A DNA stretch of 6,919 bases from Lachnospiraceae bacterium. GTDB lineage: Bacteria > Bacillota > Clostridia > Lachnospirales > Lachnospiraceae. Each line of letters opens with the position of its first letter. The stretch's first letter is position 1. Below, piece after piece: positions 1 through 6,600 of this stretch. The notes beneath the pieces were generated by a model. That model saw only the letters and a list, made by a program, of their open reading frames with translations. It had not been told where the DNA came from and did not search any database. A program made the position numbers and the translations under genes. The stretch is from positions 1-6,919 of the forward strand of contig CAADTT010000037.1 in assembly GCA_900752065.1 (NCBI GenBank), read 5' to 3'.

Positions 1-75
1 ATCGACGGCGTAGCGGTGGCTACGTCTAGATTTTCTGATGTAGCAGATGGAAATTCAGACAAGTTATTGGACTAG
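1..75 (+). CDS. Possible 3' end of an unrecognised gene running in from outside the window
   Basis: Frame 1 is open from the window edge to a TAG at 73-75. It gives a 24-residue tail beginning IDGVAVATSR and ending NSDKLLD. The composition is protein-like (Asp/Ser/Ala-rich, no odd codons), but 24 codons can be open by chance. I do not recognise the family. If real, it would converge with the minus-strand genes to its right. No hairpin terminator follows it in the next 70 bases. The call rests only on an open frame at the edge. Confidence 0.25.
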   Translation: MDGVAVATSRFSDVADGNSDKLLD

Positions 76-146
76 ATATTTGCAGAACGATGTACTAGTT
101 ACCAGCCATCTATCTTCCCTCTCGGTTTTCCCCCAAATTCTTTCTG

Positions 147-445
147 TCAGCAATGACTCCCTTTATTTTTTTGTTCTCTCAAATATGCAAAAACTTCATT
201 GGCATATGTTCCCTCTGTGCAGATCGGTTCCAAAAAACAACTGCACATATTCTTTCCTCAGTAGCCTGATATCCAGCCTCTTGTATGACATCAATTACTC
301 TTCTTTTCATCTCATTTCCGCGTTCCAGCGCATCCACAATAATTGCTTCTAAATACTCTGGCTTGCGTTTGTCTCCTAAATCTCCAAATACCACACTTGC
401 TGCCACTAACGCGGTCCGCATATCTAAAATCCTATTTTTCTGCAT
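147..445 (-). pseudogene. Small uncharacterised ORF downstream of the HEPN gene, probably frameshifted near its 3' end
   Basis: The intact frame runs 445 to 179 (88 codons); I do not recognise it. The N-terminal part (MRTALVAASVVFGDLGDKRK, then an alpha-helical stretch with DALERGNEMKRRVIDVIQEAG) looks like a real soluble protein. After the codons for ICAVVF the frame passes through a T6 run (+ strand A6 at 233-238) and ends in an unlikely tail (WNRSAQREHMPMKFLHI). With one T added back, the frame continues as LEPICTEGTYANEVFAYLRE to a TGA at 147-149, which is far more protein-like. The first ATG (445) overlaps the HEPN stop by 14 bases. A second ATG at 421, 10 bases after that stop, has better ribosome-site spacing (AGG) and may be the true start. 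The tight coupling suggests it belonged to the MNT-HEPN operon. Function is unknown. The frameshift is inferred from the two frames, not from an alignment. Confidence 0.45.
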
Positions 446-890
446 CCTTTATAACAGAATCTTCTGCTTTAGATAATTCAAATTGTGCCATACAGTAATT
501 TTCAACTAACCGTATAAATTCGTCTGCTACGGCAACCTGCCTTTCAGATTCTTCCCGACTGGCAATATAGAAATCATCATAATCACTCGCATGACGAATT
601 TCTTCGGCTTCACCGATTCTTCTTCCTATTTCTCTGGGAAAAATCTCAGTTTTAACATAGTCTTTATTAAAATTTCCGATTGCATCTTTGTGACGTTTAT
701 AAGCTTTTCCGCTTAACGCATGAATAGCATTGATCGCATGAAAAATAGCATAGTAAGCTCAATTATTCACTCCCTTATATTCCTCTGCCGCCAATAGTAT
801 TCTCGCGGATCTCAAATCAGATCTGGCAGTCTGGAGCCGATAGAGCGCGAGATCTTTCCTGGTCCCAATATCCTCTTTAAGTTGCCCCAT
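432..890 (-). pseudogene. HEPN-domain toxin (predicted RNase) gene interrupted by an in-frame TGA at the motif Arg
   Basis: This frame of 153 codons starts at ATG 888-890, overlapping the MNT gene by 14 bases, and ends with TAG at 432-434. Codon 44 is TGA (759-761). Apart from that stop it reads as a full HEPN protein (PF05168-like). It has an N-terminal helix (DLALYRLQTARSDLRSARIL), then YKGVNN-stop-AYYAIFHAINAIHAL, and a C-terminal SDYDDFY followed by a Glu/Arg-rich helix. In this family the position after NN is normally Arg, giving RAYYAIFH, the RX4-6H motif that forms the RNase active site. A single C-to-T change (CGA to TGA) would explain the stop. No ATG lies between the stop and codon 134, so neither half should make a toxin unless TGA is read through. 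In intact modules the toxin is neutralised by the adjacent MNT protein, which adds AMP to it. Confidence 0.8.
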
Positions 891-1218
891 ACAAAATCAT
901 CCCTTCTTTACTGATAGTCGTGTAAAATGGATAATTAACTAACCATTTTATAAAATGATCTTCACTTTTAGCAATAGGCTTTATATCAAGATCATTGTCC
1001 AAATTAAAATCATAGGTCATATAAGAAAGCTTCTGACTATATACCTTTATGTCCTTATCAGACATATCAAGCAATATCATAATATCTATGTCTGAATCCG
1101 GCCCAAAATCCCCCCTGGCATAAGAACCGTACAAAATTATCTTGCGCAAATGTGTACCATATATCTTTTTGATTTCTATTATATACTGTTCTATCAAGTT
1201 CTGTATTATCTGCGGCAT
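877..1218 (-). CDS. mntA: MNT-domain nucleotidyltransferase, antitoxin of a HEPN/MNT (type VII-like) module
   Basis: A 113-residue minimal nucleotidyltransferase of the pol-beta superfamily. The hallmark GSYARG is at residues 31-36. It is followed by the metal-binding D43 and D45 (DSDIDIMILLD). A likely third carboxylate sits in the DNDLDIKP segment (residues 74-81). Characterised MntA proteins transfer AMP from ATP onto a Tyr of the cognate HEPN RNase and so block it. The frame is open from a GTG at 1239, but AAAGGAGG at 1226-1233 lies inside that extension. With 7-nt spacing it points to ATG 1216-1218, which I chose. The stop overlaps the HEPN start by 14 bases, indicating translational coupling. 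The gene looks intact, while the downstream toxin frame has a stop. No convincing promoter was seen; a TATATT at about 1244-1249 lacks a good -35. The symbol is by function; I cannot place it in a subfamily. Confidence 0.82.
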   Translation of the reverse strand: MPQIIQNLIEQYIIEIKKIYGTHLRKIILYGSYARGDFGPDSDIDIMILLDMSDKDIKVYSQKLSYMTYDFNLDNDLDIKPIAKSEDHFIKWLVNYPFYTTISKEGMILYGAT

Positions 1219-1225
1219 AGTCATA

Positions 1226-1233
1226 CCTCCTTT
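1226..1233 (-). promoter_or_regulatory. Ribosome binding site that fixes the MNT start
   Basis: AAAGGAGG on the minus strand lies 7 nt upstream of ATG 1216-1218. It overlaps the codons of the longer GTG-initiated frame (start at 1239). An alternative ATG at 1222-1224 would leave only 1 nt of spacing. The 113-residue start is therefore preferred. Confidence 0.75.
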
Positions 1234-1249
1234 TACCACTTAAATATAG

Positions 1250-1435
1250 GCTCTCAAAATCTCTAGGCCTTATTTTAAGCGGCTTCTGAAATCCCTTTTT
1301 ATAAAATTCCCTACTTTTTTCCAGAAAACTATTCCGTATAGCGGGGACTCCTTTACCTTATGAACCTCTCTTGCTGGTGATGGCACTCCTGTTTACACTG
1401 CGGCGCGGGAACGGAAAAAATATACCTGAAACTGC
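1250..1435 (+). mobile_element. Degenerate DDE transposase fragment
   Basis: One plus-strand frame from 1250 reads ALKISRPYFKRLLK, then LFIKFPTFFQKTIPYSGDSF, a TGA at 1361-1363, TSLAGDGTPVYTAARERKKYT, a second TGA at 1427-1429, then NCLAP. The segment AGDGTPVxTxxRxR followed by a Cys-x-Cys-like position resembles, from memory, the region of the first catalytic Asp in DDE transposases common in Lachnospiraceae. The second TGA falls where the first Cys would be expected. Two stops and no start or catalytic remainder within reach indicate a dead internal fragment of about 60 codons. No terminal inverted repeats or target duplications were found. It sits between the VbhA-like gene and the MNT gene. 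The family assignment is by motif recall, not by search. Confidence 0.42.
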
Positions 1436-1445
1436 CTAGCCCCCT

Positions 1446-1616
1446 CTATTCTTTCATTTTGTATTTTTGATCCAATACTTTACGCATATCTGCCGTAGTC
1501 ATCTCACCACGTTTTTCCTTTTCTATTAGCTTTTTAAACTCTGGTGACGGTTCCAGTCCATCTACCTTAATCATACCCAATGCATACTCCCACTTTTTGT
1601 CCGCACTTACTAACAT
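1446..1616 (-). CDS. VbhA-like small antitoxin (Fic-toxin antitoxin family), orphan
   Basis: A 56-residue protein starting at ATG 1614-1616, with AAGGAG at 1627-1632 (10-nt spacing). Residues 9-28 (WEYALGMIKVDGLEPSPEFK) followed by LIEKEKRGEMTTADMRKVLDQKY match the layout of the antitoxin VbhA family. That layout is a first helix ending in EG/DG, a xPSPE turn, a second helix, then RGEMTxxDxxxxLxxxY. In the family, helix 1 carries an inhibitory motif [S/T]xxxE[G/N] whose Glu blocks ATP gamma-phosphate binding in the Fic toxin. Here the aligned positions read MIKVDG (residues 15-20), so Ser/Thr is Met and Glu is Asp. No Fic gene follows within the window; a transposase remnant begins 11 bases downstream instead. 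The gene lies 77 bases after the tsf terminator stem. It may be transcribed from a weak promoter with TAGAAT at 1646-1651. The protein is too short for most ORF callers but has good codon structure. Confidence 0.68.
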   Translation of the reverse strand: MLVSADKKWEYALGMIKVDGLEPSPEFKKLIEKEKRGEMTTADMRKVLDQKYKMKE

Positions 1617-1645
1617 GTGAAACCAACTCCTTTTCAGATACAGTT

Positions 1646-1651
1646 ATTCTA
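1646..1651 (-). promoter_or_regulatory. Possible -10 element for the VbhA-like gene
   Basis: TGGTAGAAT on the minus strand is an extended -10 style element about 30 nt upstream of the ATG. The -35 region at 17-nt spacing (TGGATA) is poor. A promoter is needed here if the tsf terminator is efficient, but the sequence support is weak. Confidence 0.3.
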
Positions 1652-1693
1652 CCACTGTTCTCAGGCAATATCCATTACATTTTTTTCAATGAA

Positions 1694-1735
1694 AAACCCT
1701 TGCAAACCACGTACTCACGCCGTTTGCAAGGGTTT
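1694..1735 (-). terminator. Intrinsic terminator of the rpsB-tsf operon
   Basis: A perfect 14-bp inverted repeat lies 33 bases after the tsf stop. The left arm AAACCCTTGCAAAC is at 1694-1707 and the right arm GTTTGCAAGGGTTT at 1722-1735, with a 14-nt loop. On the minus strand the stem is followed by TTCATTG, giving a run of five T with the stem end. The T-run is short but the stem is strong. The plus-strand side lacks a T-tract, so it should act in the tsf direction. Confidence 0.8.
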
Positions 1736-1767
1736 CACTATTCATAAGAACATCGACATAATTCGAC

Positions 1768-2706
1768 TTACATTCCCATCTGCTTCGCCACCTCAGCCGC
1801 AAAGTCCTCTTCCTTCTTCTCGATGCCCTCTCCGGTCTCGTAACGCACGAAGCCTTTGATAGTGATGTTAGCGCCGTTCTCTTTGGCTACCTGGGCTACG
1901 TACTGGCTTACGGACTGCTTGCCGTCTTCAGCCTTTACATATACCTGGTCGAGCAGGCAGATCTCTTTGAGCTCTTTCTTGATACGCCCCTGGATCATGC
2001 CCTGGATCACCTTCTCAGGCTTCTGGGACTCCTTCGGGTCGTTCTTGATCTGAGCAAGGAGGATTTCCTTCTCATGAGCGATGTAGTCCTCGCTCACCTC
2101 TGCGTCGCTGGTGTACAGCGGCTTCAGAGCTGCTACCTGCATTGCCACGTTCCTTGCCATCTCTTTTACCGCATCGTTTACGACGTCAGTCACTACGTCA
2201 ACCAGTACGCCGATCTTTCCGCCCATGTGGGTGTAGGAAGCTACAAAACCTGCATCCTCGGAAACCTGGGCGAAACGGCGGATCTTCATATTCTCGCCGA
2301 TCACTGCGATCTGTGCAGCCAGAGCCTCGTTTACCGTCTTAGTAGTGTCAGCCTTCCAGGGCTCTGCCAGGAATGCGTCGATATCTGCCGCAGTGGTATC
2401 CATTGCCTGGTCAGCCACCTCGGCTACATATGCCTGGAACTTTTCGTTCTTGGCTACAAAGTCTGTCTCTGAGTTTACCTCTACGGCAACAGCCTTTTTG
2501 CCGTCCTCGGAAACCTTTACCATCGCAAGCCCCTCGGCAGCAATCCTGCCGGATTTCTTCTGAGCGGTTGCAAGCCCTTTCTCTCTCAGCCACTCAACTG
2601 CCTTATCCATATCGCCGTCTGTAGCCGTAAGAGCTTTCTTACAGTCCATCATTCCGGCGCCTGTCATTTCACGTAACTCTTTTACCATTTTTGCTGAAAT
2701 AGCCAT
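1768..2706 (-). CDS. tsf: Translation elongation factor Ts
   Basis: EF-Ts, 312 residues, is the nucleotide exchange factor that regenerates EF-Tu-GTP in the cytoplasm. The N-terminal UBA-like domain (1-50) carries the family signature LREMTGAGMMDCKKAL (residues 11-26). The EF-Tu-contacting motif TDFVAKNEKF is at 81-90. The core includes HMGGKIGVLVD (160-170) and a conserved C-terminal helix region. The length is normal for Firmicutes. The start at ATG 2706 has GGAGG at 2716-2720 with 9-nt spacing. It follows rpsB by 26 bases, the near-universal rpsB-tsf pairing, and is expected to be co-transcribed from the promoter at 3588-3616. A terminator follows directly, so pyrH and frr, which often continue this operon in Clostridia, are not next to it here. 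Nothing in the frame looks damaged. Confidence 0.97.
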   Translation of the reverse strand: MAISAKMVKELREMTGAGMMDCKKALTATDGDMDKAVEWLREKGLATAQKKSGRIAAEGLAMVKVSEDGKKAVAVEVNSETDFVAKNEKFQAYVAEVADQAMDTTAADIDAFLAEPWKADTTKTVNEALAAQIAVIGENMKIRRFAQVSEDAGFVASYTHMGGKIGVLVDVVTDVVNDAVKEMARNVAMQVAALKPLYTSDAEVSEDYIAHEKEILLAQIKNDPKESQKPEKVIQGMIQGRIKKELKEICLLDQVYVKAEDGKQSVSQYVAQVAKENGANITIKGFVRYETGEGIEKKEEDFAAEVAKQMGM

Positions 2707-2732
2707 TTTACATTTCCTCCGCGATATCTATT

Positions 2733-3479
2733 TTATTCCTCTGTTGCCTCTTCTGCTGCTTCCTCAGTAAACTCTGCCTCAGATACCTCTGCCTCAGCGC
2801 CCTGGTTTGCCTCGATAACTGCGTCTGCCATCTTGGAAACGATTAATTTTACGGCTCTGATCGCATCATCATTTCCCGGAATTACATAGTCCAGCTCTTC
2901 CGGATCACAGTTTGTATCACAGATACCGATCAGCGGAATGCCCAGGGTATGTGCTTCCTGCACGCAGATTCTTTCCTTCTTCGGGTCTACTACGAAAATA
3001 GCATCCGGAAGCTTCTTCATCTCCTTGATACCGCCCAGGTTCTTCTGCAGCTTCTCCAGCTCTTTCTTTAATGCGATAACTTCTTTCTTCGGAAGAACAT
3101 CAAATGTTCCGTCCTCCTGCATCGCTTCAATATCTTTTAAACGTCTTACGCGGCTCTGGATCGTCTTGAAGTTTGTCAGCATACCTCCCAGCCATCTCTC
3201 GTTTACATAGTACATGTTGCAGCGCTCTGCCTCAACCTTTACAGCGTCCTGCGCCTGCTTCTTTGTACCAACGAAGAGGATCGTGCCGCCCTCTGCTGCG
3301 ATGTCGGAAACCGCCTTGTATGCTGTATCTACCATTCCAACGGACTTCTGCAGATCGATAATGTAGATTCCGTTTCTCTCTGTGTAGATATACGGAGCCA
3401 TCTTAGGGTTCCATCTTCTTGTCTGATGTCCGAAATGAACACCTGCCTCCAGTAACTGCTTCATTGAAATAACACTCAT
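2733..3479 (-). CDS. rpsB: 30S ribosomal protein S2
   Basis: S2, 248 residues, is a small-subunit protein that assembles late and contacts S1 and the head-body junction of 30S. The start region MSVISMKQLLEAGVHFGHQT carries the first S2 signature. TRRWNPKMAPYIYTERNGIY follows at 20-39. The second signature region is VDPKKERICVQEAHTLGIPL (164-183). The tail (226-248) is very acidic, rich in Glu and Ala, as often seen in Clostridia. ATG 3477-3479 has AAAGGAG at 3487-3493, 7 nt away. The gene is first in the rpsB-tsf operon and is preceded by a leader of about 100 nt with a strong hairpin. In other bacteria S2 represses its own operon through the leader; whether that applies here is inference. 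Confidence 0.97.
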   Translation of the reverse strand: MSVISMKQLLEAGVHFGHQTRRWNPKMAPYIYTERNGIYIIDLQKSVGMVDTAYKAVSDIAAEGGTILFVGTKKQAQDAVKVEAERCNMYYVNERWLGGMLTNFKTIQSRVRRLKDIEAMQEDGTFDVLPKKEVIALKKELEKLQKNLGGIKEMKKLPDAIFVVDPKKERICVQEAHTLGIPLIGICDTNCDPEELDYVIPGNDDAIRAVKLIVSKMADAVIEANQGAEAEVSEAEFTEEAAEEATEE

Positions 3480-3518
3480 GATTTTTCTCCTTTTGGTTTT
3501 TCTTCCGCATCCGTTCGC

Positions 3519-3555
3519 TTCCTGAGAGACCGCCTTCGCGGCACCGTCCCCGGAA
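3519..3555 (-). promoter_or_regulatory. Structured 5' leader hairpin upstream of rpsB
   Basis: On the minus strand the leader RNA can fold into one long hairpin. TTCC (3552-3555) pairs with GGAA (3519-3522). GGGGAC then pairs with GTCTCT using some G-U pairs. An inner GC-rich stem closes a small loop (GCC-GCGAA-GGC, or CCGC-GAAG-GCGG). It lies about 25-60 nt downstream of the predicted transcription start and about 40 nt before the rpsB start codon. It has no T-tract, so it is not a terminator. The position suits an autoregulatory ribosomal-protein leader, but I cannot match it to a known leader family. Confidence 0.45.
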
Positions 3556-3587
3556 TCAGCAATGCGTGATTAATTTTTGCCGTTGGT

Positions 3588-3616
3588 AGTATATCACAAA
3601 GGACAGGGATACGCAA
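3588..3616 (-). promoter_or_regulatory. Sigma-A promoter of the rpsB-tsf operon
   Basis: Reading the minus strand: TTGCGT (3611-3616), a 17-nt spacer, then TATACT (3588-3593) preceded by TGA, giving an extended -10 (TGnTATACT). The predicted transcription start is near 3581, leaving a leader of about 100 nt. It lies in the gap between the lacZ stop and rpsB, so rpsB-tsf need not depend on lacZ transcription. Confidence 0.75.
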
Positions 3617-3646
3617 GCCATTTTTTCCAATAATTTGTGTCCAGCT

Positions 3647-6600
3647 TTATCCAATCCCCCGGAAAAAGAAGGAGAACTCCAGCATCCCCTCCGTCTTCAG
3701 CAGAAATTCCGGATGTGTTCTGGCTCCCCAGCTATCATCTCCGCCGACTCCCATCTGCGCCTTCGCCACCCGCACATTGGTATAATGCGCCGGCGGCAGC
3801 TCATAGGCATGTCTCGCCGCCTCCAGCTCATGGGGTGTATAGGGCAGCGCTGAGAAATTCAAATCTTCTCCCCAGAATCTCAGCCCTCTTCCCCGGTAAT
3901 CCGTCACCTCTGCCCAGCGGACGCCCATCTTATTCCCACATTCCTGAGGCACCAGGTACTTCGCCATGCCCTCCTTTACCATATGGTTGTAAACGCCGAG
4001 CTTCGCTCCCTGTAAACGGTCAGCATACGTCTCCTGCGGCCCGTACCCATACCATTTTAAATGATCATAGTCTGCACTCAGCCGGAACATCACGCCAAAT
4101 TCCGGCATATCTCCCAGCTCTTTCACAGGGTCATACGACAGCTTCACCTGCACTTTGCCATCTCGATAGACCTGATAGGTCAGCGTACACTGGCTTAGCG
4201 GAATTGTTGGCATGCCATAGCGGAAGGTTACGCTGACACTGCCTGCCGTTTCCGTCACCTGCGGCTCCTGTTCCTTAAAGTCCCCAAAGGATTTATGTGT
4301 CAGGTACAGGCTTGCCGTTTTCCACTGGGCGTATCTCTGGGGCATCTGGTTTCCACAGTCATTATCCGTGGGCGCACGCCAGAAATTCGGCATGGGAATC
4401 GTCTCCAGCAGCTCCTTTCCTGCATAGCAGTAGGATGCCAGTCCCCCGTTCAGATTGGAAAATAATACGCTGAAATGCTCGCCCCGGACACCTGTATTCA
4501 GCTTCCCGCGGATCACCTGGAATTTTCCCGTATGCAGCCCTGCCTCTTCTCCTTCTCCGGCTCCATCCCCCGGCAGACTCCCCTGTGATCCATGCGCTGT
4601 CTCACCGTTTACCCGGTAGATGGTCTGTCCAAACGCCACCTCGTGGCCTGCCGCCGCCCACGCCGTATCTTCCTTCAGCAAAAAAGATACTGTCACGGCA
4701 TACTCGCCCGGACACTTCACTCTTCTGACCGGCAGCAGATAGGCTTTTTCAGAAAGGGGCTCCACATCTGTCTCCAAAATGGCAGACTCCAGCAGCTCGC
4801 CTTCCCGCTCCAGCGTCACCACACAACGGTATTCTGAAGTGTTCGTAAAAAGATTTTTATTGCGGATATGTACCTTATTTCCGTCAAACCGCACATCTAT
4901 TCCCTGATAGTTATATTTCACTGATGGCATTTTCGGTGATGCGTCCCGCTCTCCCCCGTAAACGATCCCGTTTCCGCTGAAAGTGTAATCAGTAGGACGG
5001 TCCCCAAAATCGCCGCCATATGCCTGAAAGACCTCTCCGTAACGGTTCTTTTTCCGTATGGACTGGTCAATATAGTCCCAGAGGAAGCCGCCCTGATAGG
5101 AGGGATCTGTGTCCGCCAATTCCGTGTATTTATTCATAGCCCCGCAGGAATTACCCATGGCGTGAGAATACTCGCAGCTTATAAAGGGTTTGCTCCTGTC
5201 CTTAGCCAGAAATTCCCGGATTGCCTCCACGGAAGAATACATCTGGCTTTCCATATCGCTGGTATTCGGATAGCGCCTGTCATGGAAAACCCCTTCATAG
5301 TGAACCAGCCTTGTGTCATCCAACCGATGAAAAAGATCCGACATGTGCTGAATCACGCTGCCGCCGAAAGACTCATTTCCGCAGGACCAGATCAGAATGG
5401 ACGGATGATTTTTGTCTCTCTGATAACAGGAATTTACCCGGTCCAGCATCATCGGCTCCCACTCCGGCCTGTCCCCCGGCACTGCCGCCCCGATTCCGGC
5501 CTGTCCCTTTTCTATCGGGTCCCAGCTTCCGTGAGACTCCATATTATTTTCTGCAATCAGATATAACCCATAGATGTCGCACAGCTCATAGAGTGCGGAA
5601 CTGTTCGGGTAATGGCTGGTGCGCACGGCATTGATATTATTTCTCTTCATGGTCAGGATGTCGCGCATCAATTCCTCCCCGGACACGGTGCGCCCTGTTT
5701 TTGAGCTGAACTCATGACGGTTCACGCCTTTAAAAACAAGCCTTTTCCCATTCAGGCACATAATGCCGTCCTTCATCTCAAATTTCCGGAAACCGACCTT
5801 CTGTGAAATACATTCCTGAAGGCTTCCTTTTCCGTCAAAAACCTCCAGCTTCAGCTCATACAGGTTCGGCGCTTCCGCACTCCACAGACGCGGAGCCTGT
5901 ACCGGGCAGCGAAATGTGTATTTTTGTGCCAGATTCTCCTCCGCAGAAAATATCTTTTCCGCCCCGTCCTCCAAAGCCAGTCTGACTGTTCCGTCCGCAG
6001 CTTTCCCGGAAAACATAACATCCAGGCAAATTTCCAGTTCAGCATCCCGGCATTTGGCATCCAGCAGCGTGCGTATCCTCATGTCTCTGATATGTACCTC
6101 CGGCACGGCATAGAGATATACGCTCCTGTGAAGCCCCGAAAACCGATAGAAATCCTGATCCTCACACCAGCTTGAAGAAGTCCACTTGAACACCTGAACT
6201 GCCAGTTTATTTTCACCTGTCTGCACATAGGGCGTGATCTCAAAGTCAGACGGCGCAAAGCTGTCCTCACTGTACCCCGTAAAAACGCCGTTTACCCACA
6301 CGGCCAGTCCGCTCTCCGCCCCCTGAAAGGAGAGAAACAGCCTCTTTCCCCTCAGGTTTCCCGGCACTGTAAAGTGTTTCACATAGCTGGCAACCGGATT
6401 GAACCTTTCCGGGATCTCACCGGGGGAAATCTCCTCCCTGCCGTCCCAGGGATACTGAACATTCACATATTGTGGGATATCCCATCCCTCCATCTGAATA
6501 CTTGCCGGAACCCGAATATCATCCCAGCCGCTGCAATCAAAATCCGGCTGTTCAAACCCTTTCACCGACTGTGCATAATTTTTCGCATAGGCAAATTTCC

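Noticed and set aside
47..352. Plus-strand 101-codon frame
   Set aside because: It is antisense to the small ORF downstream of HEPN, has a Ser/Leu/Phe-rich shadow composition and no good ribosome binding site.
1270..1386. Minus-strand 38-codon GTG frame (VPSPAREVHKV through KRDFRSRLK)
   Set aside because: The AGGAG lies directly against the GTG with no spacing, and the frame is the antisense of the transposase-like reading on the plus strand, which explains its openness.
2074..2472. Plus-strand 132-codon frame within tsf
   Set aside because: Antisense shadow of EF-Ts with a Cys/His/Leu-rich composition and no homology that I recognise.
3637..4236. Plus-strand 199-codon frame antisense to lacZ
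   Set aside because: Pro/Ser/His-rich shadow of the high-GC third positions of lacZ; lacZ is unambiguous on the other strand.
5162..5634. Overlapping plus-strand frames of 134 and 137 codons within lacZ
   Set aside because: Both are shadows over the most conserved catalytic part of lacZ and have no ribosome binding sites.
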